From the NCBI RefSeq assembly GCF_014205795.1, contig NZ_JACHCN010000004.1:62001-126000 (forward strand): a stretch of 64,000 nt of DNA. The letters are read 5' to 3'. This stretch comes from Rhodanobacter sp. MP7CTX1 (lineage in GTDB: Bacteria > Pseudomonadota > Gammaproteobacteria > Xanthomonadales > Rhodanobacteraceae). The notes under the pieces were generated by a model. That model was not told where the DNA came from, did no database searches, and saw only the letters and a program-made list of their open reading frames with translations. The position numbers and the translations under genes are program-made. Positions 10,311-18,339 of the stretch are shown piece by piece (the stretch's first letter is position 1; each line of letters begins with the position of its first letter).

Positions 10311-11116
10311 GCGCGGCCCATCCTCTGCAGCAAATTAAGCAGCATGGCGGCTGTGGCGCCCCAGATGCGATGGCCGCCGTGGACAAACTCCACCATCGGA
10401 CGGGGGTGACCGCGGAAGTCCATCGTGTAGCGGCGCAGATTCGCCGGCTCCAGGAAGAATGCCAGCGGCACTTCAAATACCTCAGCCACCTCATCGGGCG
10501 CCGGATAAAGCTGAGCTTCGGCGGCAATGCGCGCCACTACCGGGGTGACGCAATAGCCGCTGATCGTCTCGAAGCAATCCAGGTAACCCAGCGGCGTCAC
10601 CAGCGTGCGATCGAGGCCGATTTCTTCCTCGCTTTCGCGCAGCGCCGTGGTCAGCGCATTGCCATCCGTCGGATCCGTGCGGCCGCCCGGAAACGCGACC
10701 TGGCCGGCATGCGCCTGCAGGTGATCGGTGCGCACCGTGAGTACCAGCCGGGGTTGCACGCCATCGCGCAAACCGATCAACACGGCAGCCGGTTGGCGCT
10801 GGCTGTCGCCAAGCAGCTCGGTCATCTCGGCGTGATTCCAGCCTGGAGCTTTCGGCGGCGTCGACAGCGGCCACAGCGCGGCCCGCAGTTCATCCATCAC
10901 GGCAGGGTCTCCCTGCGGACCGACATCTTGCTTGCGGGTTGGCAGGATCTCGCGCATGACATGCAGCCGCTCAGCGTCGTTCATCAAGCGCCAGCGGCCA
11001 ATTTCATCGCCGGTGCGCAGGCACCCGACGCAATAGCCACGTTCATCCAGCCGGCAGGTGCCAATGCACGGGGTCAACGGAACTAGAGTGGCGGCGGCGC
11101 TGGAATCGTTCGACAT
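10307..11116 (-). CDS. DUF1289-Nudix hydrolase fusion (CoA pyrophosphatase-like)
   Basis: About 269 residues from the ATG at 11116; an in-frame GTG at 11134 would add six. The N-terminal ~55 residues are a DUF1289 domain with four cysteines (TPCIGTCRLDERGYCVGCLR). The C-terminal ~180 residues are a Nudix domain of the NudL/CoA pyrophosphatase subgroup: the subgroup signature HAGQVAFPGGRTDPTD runs straight into the Nudix box with REsEEEIGL. The expected reaction is cleavage of CoA to 3',5'-ADP and phosphopantetheine, inferred from the subgroup only. DUF1289 has no known function; its Cys pattern suggests a metal site. The gene is coupled to sseA through an ATGA overlap. Confidence 0.85.
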   Translation of the reverse strand: MSNDSSAAATLVPLTPCIGTCRLDERGYCVGCLRTGDEIGRWRLMNDAERLHVMREILPTRKQDVGPQGDPAVMDELRAALWPLSTPPKAPGWNHAEMTELLGDSQRQPAAVLIGLRDGVQPRLVLTVRTDHLQAHAGQVAFPGGRTDPTDGNALTTALRESEEEIGLDRTLVTPLGYLDCFETISGYCVTPVVARIAAEAQLYPAPDEVAEVFEVPLAFFLEPANLRRYTMDFRGHPRPMVEFVHGGHRIWGATAAMLLNLLQRMGRA

Positions 11117-11180
11117 GCCTCGCCATGCTACCACTGGCCTGCTGATCCCGGGCGCCCTTTGGCGAACTCAGGCAGGCCTC

Positions 11181-11930
11181 TCAGGGCTTGTCCGAAGGAG
11201 ACTTGATGTCGAGCAATTCAATCTCGAATACCAACGCCTCATTCGGGCCGATGCGCGGCAGCGCACCATGTTCGCCGTAGGCCAGCTGCGGAGGAATCAC
11301 CACCCTCCAGCGATCGCCCACATGCATGCGCGGGATCACGTCGCGCCAGCCAGGAATAACGCCATTTATCGGAAAGCTCACCGGAGCCCCATGTGCCCAG
11401 GTGCTGTCGAATTCCGTGCCATCGATCAGCATGCCGCGGTAATTCACGGTCACTGTTCCTGTCACCGTCGGGCTGACCGTACCGGTGCCTTTTTGCAACA
11501 CGGCGTATTGAATACCCGAGGTCAACTGCACCACGCCGGGCTGCAACTTGTTGTGCGCCATGTACTCGGCGCTCTTGCGCGCATTCTCATCGGCAATACG
11601 CCTGAATTCTGCGAGCGCGTCGGCGTGCATCTGGCGACCGAGCAGGTGCAATTGTTGGTGCATGTCCTGCATCGACACTGCCGGCTGCCGCTTCGCATAG
11701 GCGTCCTGGATCGCACGCTGCAAGGTAGGGATGTCGACGTCCGGCTTGCCGTCGGCAAACTGGCTGCCGATCTGATAGCCAATCGCATAGGACAGCTTGG
11801 CCTTGTCGGCCTTCTCAAGCTTTGCCGACGAAGCATCGGCTGCCGGAATACGGTCCTGCGCATGCACCACGCCGCCCAGCAGCAAGACGCCGAGCAACCA
11901 GCAACGCGGGTGTGTCATGCCTTTCTCCAT
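11181..11930 (-). CDS. Exported FKBP-type peptidyl-prolyl cis-trans isomerase (Mip/FkpA-like)
   Basis: A 249-residue protein with a signal peptide (cleavage near VVHAQ, residue ~25), so the isomerase acts in the periplasm or at the outer membrane. An N-terminal helical dimerisation domain (about 35-125, KLSYAIGYQIGSQFADG) is followed by an FKBP domain (about 140-245) with VTVNYRGMLIDGTEFDSTW, the FPINGVIPGW segment and the YGEHGA.PRIGPNEALVFEIELLDI end. This is the Mip/FkpA architecture, a proline isomerase and chaperone for exported proteins. The ATG at 11930 has an AGAAGGG Shine-Dalgarno about five bases upstream. The gene lies alone, 64 bases before the Nudix gene on the same strand. Confidence 0.92.
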   Translation of the reverse strand: MEKGMTHPRCWLLGVLLLGGVVHAQDRIPAADASSAKLEKADKAKLSYAIGYQIGSQFADGKPDVDIPTLQRAIQDAYAKRQPAVSMQDMHQQLHLLGRQMHADALAEFRRIADENARKSAEYMAHNKLQPGVVQLTSGIQYAVLQKGTGTVSPTVTGTVTVNYRGMLIDGTEFDSTWAHGAPVSFPINGVIPGWRDVIPRMHVGDRWRVVIPPQLAYGEHGALPRIGPNEALVFEIELLDIKSPSDKP

Positions 11931-12085
11931 CGGGCCCTTCTCTCTGACGGCAACCCATCCTGACGGGTCATCCTAAGCGGTTTGGGGGTTTCGTGCAGCG
12001 AACGGCGCTCGTGGCTTGAGAAACCCGACGGCAGCAAAGGTTCCCGCTGCTACCATCCGGGTTTTGCATGTATGGGAAGCTGCTC

Positions 12086-12868
12086 ATGGCCTATCGCAAC
12101 CTGGAAATCACCCATCGCGGCGCCGTGCACACGATCGTCGTCAACCGTCCTGACAAGCTCAACGCCCTCAATCGCGAGACGCTCAATGAGCTGACGCTTG
12201 CGTTTGCGCAGGCTGCCCAGGACGACGCTGTTCGCGTCGTCGTGCTGACTGGCGCTGGTGAGAAAGCGTTTGTCGCCGGGGCCGACATCGCCGAGATGAA
12301 CGGTTACACACCGGTGCAAGCGCAGGCCTTCTCGCGCGCAGGGCAGCGCTTGATGAGTTCGATCGAGCGTCTGGGCAAACCGGTGATCGCACGCATCCAG
12401 GGTTTCGCGCTCGGCGGCGGCATGGAGCTGGCCATGGCCTGTCACCTGCGCGTCGCCAGCGAGAAGGCGAAGTTCGGCCAACCGGAAATCAACCTCGGGC
12501 TGATCCCCGGTTTTGGCGGCACCCAACGCCTGTTGCGACTTGCCGGGCGCGGCGCGGCGCTTGAGTTGTGCCTCACCGGCGCCGTCATCAATGCCCAACG
12601 CGCCTATGAGCTCGGGTTGGTCACGCGCCTGGTGGCGCCTGAAGCGTTGGACGAGGCCGTGAATACGCTGGCCGACCAACTTGCCGTCGCTGCACCACTG
12701 GCGGCCGCCGGGATTCTCGATGCCGTGTTGCAAGGTGGTGAAAGCGCGATCGACCAGGGCCTGGAATTCGAGACGCAGGGTTTTGCACTTGCGTTTTCGA
12801 CTGAGGATATGCGCGAGGGAACGACGGCGTTTCTGGAAAAACGCAAGGCGGAATTCAAGGGACGCTGA
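12086..12868 (+). CDS. Enoyl-CoA hydratase (crotonase family)
   Basis: About 260 residues from the ATG at 12086, which has a GGGAAG ribosome-binding site; an in-frame ATG at 12068 is less likely. It has clear hydratase features: the oxyanion loops AGEKAFVAGADIAEM and IQGFALGGGMELAMACHLR, and both catalytic-type Glu regions (GGGMELAMAC and QPEINLGLIPGFGGTQRL). It probably hydrates short-chain trans-2-enoyl-CoA in fatty-acid or amino-acid breakdown. The first crotonase at 8277 is quite different, so the two are not a recent duplication. A very long perfect inverted repeat follows the stop codon. Confidence 0.93.
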   Translation: MAYRNLEITHRGAVHTIVVNRPDKLNALNRETLNELTLAFAQAAQDDAVRVVVLTGAGEKAFVAGADIAEMNGYTPVQAQAFSRAGQRLMSSIERLGKPVIARIQGFALGGGMELAMACHLRVASEKAKFGQPEINLGLIPGFGGTQRLLRLAGRGAALELCLTGAVINAQRAYELGLVTRLVAPEALDEAVNTLADQLAVAAPLAAAGILDAVLQGGESAIDQGLEFETQGFALAFSTEDMREGTTAFLEKRKAEFKGR

Positions 12869-12874
12869 GCAAGC

Positions 12875-12969
12875 AGGGACGAGGGGCGAGTAGCGAGGGC
12901 GCAAGCGCAGACTTCATCGTCATGATGAAGAGCTGGTTTTTGCGCCCTCGCTACTCGCCCCTCGTCCCT
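12875..12969. terminator. Long perfect inverted repeat between convergent genes
   Basis: Two 29-base arms (12875-12903 and 12941-12969) are exact reverse complements, starting AGGGACGAGGGGCGAGTAGC. The 37-base loop holds a second 7-bp hairpin (CTTCATC 12912-12918 with GATGAAG 12924-12930). It lies six bases after the crotonase stop and six before the DUF1684 stop, so it could end transcription from both sides, although it is far longer than a standard terminator and may be a repeat element. Confidence 0.8.
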
Positions 12970-12975
12970 CGCTCT

Positions 12976-13914
12976 TTAGTGTTCCCCGCGATATTTCTTC
13001 TCGCCCGCGGTCACCCGAAGGTCGAGGCGATTTTCAGGCGGCGCCAACGGGCAGGTGGCGAACCGCGTGAATGCGCAGGGCGGGTTGTAGGTTTCGTTGA
13101 AGTCGAGAATCACCTTGCCGTCCTTCGGCAATGCGGCATACAGGAAGCGCGCGGCGCCATAGGTTTCCTTGCCGGAGGTCCGGTCGGCGATCACGAAGAA
13201 CAAGTCACCGCCGGGTTCTTCCTGATAGGGCAACAGCTCATAGGTGTGGCCGTCGCGCTGGAACACCGCCTTGCCAGGCACGTCGACCTTGTCGATGGTG
13301 CCGATCACCGAACCGATCTCCAGCTTGTGCGCCGGATTGAACGGCACCCAGGTAGCAACGATGTGCCAGGACGGATCGATCGGAAAGTAGTCAATGCCGA
13401 GGAAACCCTTGCGCGCGGCGGCATCGCCGTCCTTCACGCGTAGCGCCTTGCGGCCCTCGCGATCGATCACGTAGAAATTCGCCGGGCCGAAACTCACCGT
13501 CGTTGGCACTGCGTCGCCAGTCGCGTGCGCATCGTCGATCAGGATCGATTCGGCGATCGTCTTTCCATCAATCGCCGCACCACTGTCCTTGCTCAACTTG
13601 ATGTGCAAGGTACCGTCCTTGCCCAGCGTCACCGTACCCAGATGGGCTGGCCCTGCCTGCAACACAATATCGTTGTCGGTGGCCGTTCCGACGCGGTTGT
13701 CGCCCTCTTTCAGCCATTCCAGACCGATCAGACTCAACCAGCCTGTCGGCGCAGTAAGTCGCTCCACTCGGCCAGCACGCCATTGCTCAATTTGCTGCTG
13801 GTAGGCGTCGGGAGTGGCGGGGGAAGCAGTCGGGGATTCAGCGTGCACAGCAACAGCTCCGAAAAGCAAAGTCAGGACAACAGCGGCGTTACGCAACACA
13901 GGCGCAAACAACAT
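12976..13914 (-). CDS. Exported DUF1684 domain protein
   Basis: About 312 residues from the ATG at 13914. The product begins MLFAPVLRNAAVVLTLLFGA with signal-peptide cleavage near AVHAES. The mature part carries the DUF1684 features: RVERLTAPTGWLSLIGLEWL (about 57-76), a beta-rich middle, GIDYFPIDPSWHI and the C-terminal segment FNETYNPPCAFTRFATCPLA with LDLRVTAGEKKY. The biochemical role of DUF1684 is not established. The frame runs open further upstream through a repeat element (14014-14118), but that extension is Pro/Gly-rich and has no start-site support. Periplasmic location is inferred from the signal peptide. Confidence 0.87.
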   Translation of the reverse strand: MLFAPVLRNAAVVLTLLFGAVAVHAESPTASPATPDAYQQQIEQWRAGRVERLTAPTGWLSLIGLEWLKEGDNRVGTATDNDIVLQAGPAHLGTVTLGKDGTLHIKLSKDSGAAIDGKTIAESILIDDAHATGDAVPTTVSFGPANFYVIDREGRKALRVKDGDAAARKGFLGIDYFPIDPSWHIVATWVPFNPAHKLEIGSVIGTIDKVDVPGKAVFQRDGHTYELLPYQEEPGGDLFFVIADRTSGKETYGAARFLYAALPKDGKVILDFNETYNPPCAFTRFATCPLAPPENRLDLRVTAGEKKYRGEH

Positions 13915-14013
13915 GGGTATGAATCCGCTCTGGGCAAGAGGCCCGAGTATGGCCGTCCATTTGCGCAGAGGGCAAGCCGCAGGTGAGAGCCTTGTTTCAG
14001 CACCCTCGAAGTA

Positions 14014-14118
14014 CCCCCTCCCCTGCGCGCAGGGGCGGGTTGGGGTGGGGTAGCTCTTCGTCCAGGAGATCAAGAGCTTCACCCACTCCCAACCTCCCCC
14101 TGCAAGCAGGGGGAGTGG
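14014..14118. repeat. 105-bp cruciform repeat, copy 1
   Basis: Two inverted halves (14014-14050 and 14080-14118) each carry a small palindrome of CCCCTGC/GCAGGGG type followed by GGGTTGGGG-like sequence. The spacer has its own hairpin, AGCTCTT...AAGAGCT. A second copy of exactly the same length lies at 32690-32794. This copy is in the gap between the start of the DUF1684 gene and the mutL stop. Confidence 0.8.
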
Positions 14119-14190
14119 CAAAGCGCCGCCTCACTGGGTGTGGCGTATGGATCTCGCTCGTGATACGTACAAGAGGTTTTAAAAAGACAG

Positions 14191-16020
14191 TTAGCGGCCG
14201 CGCATGAACAACTTGTCGAGCTCGGCCAGGCTCAGCTGGATCCAGGTGGGACGGCCGTGATTGCATTGGCCGGAGCGTTCGGTCGCTTCCATCTCGCGCA
14301 GCAAGGCATTCATTTCGGGTAACGTCAGGCGTCGCCCGGCGCGTACCGAGCCATGGCAGGCCATGGTCGAGAGCAACTCGTTCTCCAGTTCCTGCAGTCG
14401 ACGCGAGCTGCCGTGTTGGGCCAGTTCGGAGAGCACGTCCCGGCTTAGCTGGGCCACATCCGCGCCTTCCAGCAATGCTGGAATGCGCCGCACCACGATC
14501 GTCGCCGGACCGCTGCGCGACAACTCCAAGCCCCATTCGGCCAGCGCATCGGCATGCTCCTCGGCTGCGGCTGCTTCTTTCGCGCTGACGGCAATGCTGA
14601 GTGGCACCAGCAGCATCTGCGAGCGCAGATTGCTGCCGGCACGAGCGGATTTCAATTTTTCGTACGTGATGCGTTCGTGCGCCGCATGCATGTCCACCAA
14701 CACCATCCCGTGCGCATTCTCGGCCAGCACGAAGATGTTCTTCAGCTGCGCGATCGCGAAACCCAGCGGCGGCGCTTCGCCCTCCTCTGTCTGAGGCATC
14801 GGCGCCGAAGCAGCCCCGAACACCGACGGCGATTCACCGAGCAAGGCGGCATAGCCGGCCAGCGGTGCATCGCGTACACCGAGACTCAAACGGCTCTGAC
14901 TGAATTGACCAGGCCATGCCTGACTAGCCAATGGCATTGACCCGGACGTGGCATAGGGCGCGTCCATACCCATGGCCAGCCCTCCTGCCGATTCCATCAC
15001 CGCCGGCACGCTCTGCCCGGCACGCGTCTGTGCCAGCACTTCGTGCAGGGTGCGAAACAGGAAATCGTGCACGAGTCGCTGCTCGCGGAAACGCACTTCG
15101 TGTTTGGCCGGATGCACATTCACATCCACGCCGGCCGGATCGAGTTCCAGATACAGCACGAACGCCGCGTGACGGCCGTGAAACAGCACATCGGCATACG
15201 CCTGACGCACGGCGTGGGCGACGATGCGGTCGCGCACGAGGCGGCCGTTGACGTAGAAATATTGCGAGTCGGCCTGCGAACGCGACGCGGTCGGCAAACC
15301 GACCCAACCGGATAGATGCAGGCCGGCCATGGCGTGATCGATGCGCAGGCTCTGCGCTGGAAACTCTTCACCCAGTACTTCGGCCACCCGTTGCAGCGCG
15401 GCCTGCTCGTTGCCGGCGGCCTTCCAGATGCGCACCGGCTTGCCGTTGTGGCTGAGCCGGAACTCGACCGAGCCGCGAGCCAGCGCCAGCGACTTGAGCA
15501 GGTCGTCGATATGCGCGAATTCGGTGCGCTCGACGCGCAGGAATTTCCTCCGCGCCGGCACGTTGTAAAACAGATCGCGCACTTCGACGCTGGTGCCCGG
15601 CGGATGCTGCGCCGGGCGTGCCGCCTGCAGCTTGCCGCCGTCGACCTCGATGCGGAATGCCGCGTCCTGGCCACGCGCACGCGAGGTCAATGCAAAACGC
15701 GACACCGACGATACCGAGGCCAGCGCCTCGCCACGAAAGCCCATGCTGGCGACGTGTTCCAGATCGTCGAAGCTGCCAATCTTGCTAGTCGCATGCGAGG
15801 CCACCGCCAGCGGCAACTCATCGGCACGGATGCCGCCGCCATCGTCACGCACCCGGATCAGACGGCTACCGCCCTGCTCGATATCCACTTCAATGCGCGT
15901 GGCGCCGGCATCAAGGCTGTTCTCGACCAGCTCCTTGACCACCGACGACGGGCGCTCGATGACTTCGCCAGCGGCGATCTGGTTGATGAGTTCGGGAGGT
16001 AGCAGACGGATGACAGGCAT
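14191..16020 (-). CDS. mutL: DNA mismatch repair protein MutL, endonuclease type
   Basis: Mismatch-repair ATPase and matchmaker between MutS and downstream steps. The 609-residue product has the GHKL ATPase N-terminus: [20 protein letters not shown] with the catalytic Glu, [19 protein letters not shown] and the PAR(R)KFL segment. A variable linker covers about 330-420. The C-terminal dimerisation domain has [12 protein letters not shown] starting at residue 443, a close match to the DQHA(x)2E(x)4E endonuclease motif, and near the end CNHGRP, matching the CPHGRP metal motif. This points to an intrinsic nicking activity, as in bacteria without MutH. It lies downstream of amiC with a 72-base gap. 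Confidence 0.98.
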   Translation of the reverse strand: MPVIRLLPPELINQIAAGEVIERPSSVVKELVENSLDAGATRIEVDIEQGGSRLIRVRDDGGGIRADELPLAVASHATSKIGSFDDLEHVASMGFRGEALASVSSVSRFALTSRARGQDAAFRIEVDGGKLQAARPAQHPPGTSVEVRDLFYNVPARRKFLRVERTEFAHIDDLLKSLALARGSVEFRLSHNGKPVRIWKAAGNEQAALQRVAEVLGEEFPAQSLRIDHAMAGLHLSGWVGLPTASRSQADSQYFYVNGRLVRDRIVAHAVRQAYADVLFHGRHAAFVLYLELDPAGVDVNVHPAKHEVRFREQRLVHDFLFRTLHEVLAQTRAGQSVPAVMESAGGLAMGMDAPYATSGSMPLASQAWPGQFSQSRLSLGVRDAPLAGYAALLGESPSVFGAASAPMPQTEEGEAPPLGFAIAQLKNIFVLAENAHGMVLVDMHAAHERITYEKLKSARAGSNLRSQMLLVPLSIAVSAKEAAAAEEHADALAEWGLELSRSGPATIVVRRIPALLEGADVAQLSRDVLSELAQHGSSRRLQELENELLSTMACHGSVRAGRRLTLPEMNALLREMEATERSGQCNHGRPTWIQLSLAELDKLFMRGR

Positions 16021-16092
16021 CCGACAAGCTTAAGCGAGCCGCCGCCGGCATGAAAGCAACCTGATGCAGCAACGCCATGGAATGAAGCAGAT

Positions 16093-17652
16093 TCAGCTGG
16101 AGGGTATGGTCAATACCGTGCCGGCACGTACCGTGTCGCTGTTGATCTGGTTGGCGCTCTTCAACGCATCGATGCTGATGCCATATTGCTGCGCGATGCT
16201 GCGCAGACTCTCGCCGGGACCGACCCGATGCAGGTCACGTACATCCGCATCGGCGGTCGTCGACCGGCTGCTGGCCAACGCGACCTGAGTGTCGTCGCTG
16301 CCACCCGACGTGGCCACAGAGCTCCTGCTGGCGCCACCGGCACTGCTCGATGCCAGCTCGACGCCGTTGTTGTGCGCTGCCTGCGCGGCAAACCAGGTGC
16401 CGGGCGGCGGGGTGGTTTCGAAGTAGTTTTTCACGCCGCTCATCACCGCTTCGGCGAGCTTGTCCTGATGCTCCGGATCACGCAGCTTGTGCTCCTCGGC
16501 CGGGTTGCTGATGAAGGCCGTTTCGACCAGGATCGACGGCACATCCGGCGAGCGCAGCACCACGAAGTTCGCCCGCTCGACATAGCCGCGGTGGGTCGGA
16601 CCAAGTTGTCCCAGCGCATTCAGCACATTGCCGGCGATCACGTCGCTGGCCTGAATTGCCCAGCTTTGCTGCAAGTCGATCAGCACCTTGGCCAGATCGT
16701 CGCTCTTGTCATCCAGCGTGGTGCCACCAATGAGTTCGGCGTTTTCGCGATCTGCCAGGAAGCGCGCCGCCTCGTTGGTCTTGCCACGCGGCGACAACAC
16801 CCACACCGAGGAACCCTTGGCATCGTCGCTGGTATAGGAGTCGGCGTGGATCGAGACGAACAGGTCGGCCTTGTTGTCGCGGGCAATCTTGAAACGCTGC
16901 GGGAGCTCGATGAAGTAGTCGCCGTCGCGAGTCAGCACAGCCTTCATGCCGGGCTGGCGGTTGATCCGCGCCTCAAGGTCACGGGCGACCGCCAGCGTGA
17001 CGTTTTTCTCCAGCGTACCGTCAGGCCCGTGCGCGCCCTGATCCTTGCCGCCGTGACCCGCGTCGATACAAACCACCACCTTGCGCTGGGCGTTGAGCAT
17101 GAGCGCCGCTTGCCGTGCCGACGCCACGTCATTGTGATTTGACTTGCCGTGACCGTGATCGGTTGTTGGCTCGACAACAGACTCGACCACCGCCTGTGCG
17201 GTGGAATCGTTGTCGCTGCTATTGGAAGTCGCCGCCACAATGGCGCCGCTGCCCGGATAGAAATCCAGCACCAGACGGTAGCCACTGCCGGTTGTCGGCT
17301 TGAGGACGAAGCTTTTCAAGCGGCTATGTGGCGCAACCTTGGCGGTCAATTGCAGCCGATCGCCAAGGCGGGCATGGGTCATGCCCCGATACAGCCCTTG
17401 CGCAGACGGATCGGCAAAGCCGTCGCCCAGCTGGCTGCTGCCCAGGTCCACGACCACCTGGCCATCGTTCTGGCTGATCTTGTAATCCAGCGGACCGGAG
17501 GCATCCAGCACCAGGCGGGTGTATTCGCTACCCGCCCAGACCCTGGCTCCATTGAGATCGGCGGCCTGAGCCGCGGATAGCGGAGCGGCTGCCACGATCG
17601 CGACAGCGAAAAATCCGGCCAGGTTGTTCAGGTATCCCCTCATAAACGGCAT
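16093..17652 (-). CDS. amiC: N-acetylmuramoyl-L-alanine amidase with AMIN and LysM domains
   Basis: Periplasmic zinc amidase that cleaves the peptide stem from septal peptidoglycan so that daughter cells separate. It is about 519 residues from the ATG at 17652 (ATG 17643 and TTG 17679 are alternatives). A signal peptide ends near LSAAQA. An AMIN targeting domain covers about 30-130. The amidase_3 domain covers about 175-395, with VVCIDAGHGGKDQGAHG, SIHADSY and ILVETAFISNPAEE. A C-terminal LysM domain (HRVGPGESLRSIAQQYGI to VLTIPSS) binds glycan. The order tsaE-amiC-mutL on one strand matches the conserved yjeE-amiB-mutL group, so by position and LysM it is equally AmiB-like. Confidence 0.95.
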   Translation of the reverse strand: MPFMRGYLNNLAGFFAVAIVAAAPLSAAQAADLNGARVWAGSEYTRLVLDASGPLDYKISQNDGQVVVDLGSSQLGDGFADPSAQGLYRGMTHARLGDRLQLTAKVAPHSRLKSFVLKPTTGSGYRLVLDFYPGSGAIVAATSNSSDNDSTAQAVVESVVEPTTDHGHGKSNHNDVASARQAALMLNAQRKVVVCIDAGHGGKDQGAHGPDGTLEKNVTLAVARDLEARINRQPGMKAVLTRDGDYFIELPQRFKIARDNKADLFVSIHADSYTSDDAKGSSVWVLSPRGKTNEAARFLADRENAELIGGTTLDDKSDDLAKVLIDLQQSWAIQASDVIAGNVLNALGQLGPTHRGYVERANFVVLRSPDVPSILVETAFISNPAEEHKLRDPEHQDKLAEAVMSGVKNYFETTPPPGTWFAAQAAHNNGVELASSSAGGASRSSVATSGGSDDTQVALASSRSTTADADVRDLHRVGPGESLRSIAQQYGISIDALKSANQINSDTVRAGTVLTIPSS

Positions 17653-17819
17653 TGAAGCGCAGTCAATGGGCGAATGCAAGGCTAAATCCCTTGAATATCC
17701 GTAGCATGCAGACTATTTGTCAGGCTACGTCAAGTTATGGGCCGCAAGTACCGCATTCCGAACGAATGATTGCCAGAATCGCGGATCGACAATTTCCCCA
17801 GCGAGAATCAGCACTTAGC

Positions 17820-18320
17820 TCAAGGGGAAGCGTGCGGGCCCCGCATCAGCGCCATGCGCTGGAGCAGCCGGTACCCTCGCGACGATAGGGCGCGCAACAA
17901 GGCATGGCGCCCATCGCCGGCGTAGCTCAATTGCAGCTCCATGTCCGCCGCTGGCAAGGCACCCGCGCCCCGCTCGGGCCATTCGACCAGCACCAGGGCC
18001 GACGGATCAGCCAGCGAGTCCAGCCCCAGCCACTCCAGCTCACCGGGGTCGGCGATCCGGTACAGGTCCAGATGCCAGGCCGACCGGTCCTGCGTCTCAT
18101 AGCCCTCGACCAGGCTGTAGGTAGGACTCTTGACGCGTTCGCCCACCCCCATCGCCGTCAGCAGTGCACGCGCGAAGCTGGTCTTGCCCGCGCCGAGTGG
18201 GCCGTGCAGGTAGAGCACCAGCCCATCATCGAGCATCGCCGCCAGCTGCACCGCCAGCGCGCCGGTGGCCGCCTCGTCGGGCAGTGCCCACTGACGCTCG
18301 GTAGCGTCTGCGTCAATCAT
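17820..18320 (-). CDS. tsaE: tRNA threonylcarbamoyladenosine biosynthesis ATPase TsaE
   Basis: ATPase subunit that works with TsaB and TsaD to make t6A37 in tRNAs that read ANN codons. From ATG 18320 it is about 166 residues, close to the family size, with P-loop HGPLGAGKTSFARALL, SPTYSLVEGY, HLDLYRI and the Walker B-type ALVLVEWPERG. An in-frame ATG at 18377 would add 19 residues of unrelated sequence and overlap the 3' end of nnr by 38 bases, so I prefer the internal start. The nnr-tsaE-amiC-mutL order supports co-transcription. Confidence 0.95.
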   Translation of the reverse strand: MIDADATERQWALPDEAATGALAVQLAAMLDDGLVLYLHGPLGAGKTSFARALLTAMGVGERVKSPTYSLVEGYETQDRSAWHLDLYRIADPGELEWLGLDSLADPSALVLVEWPERGAGALPAADMELQLSYAGDGRHALLRALSSRGYRLLQRMALMRGPHASP

Positions 18321-18339
18321 GATTCCATTGGTCCTGACT

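Noticed and set aside
13915-14121. Longer N-terminus of the DUF1684 protein starting at 14121
   Set aside because: The added 69 residues come from the 105-bp repeat, and the true product starts with a signal peptide at 13914.
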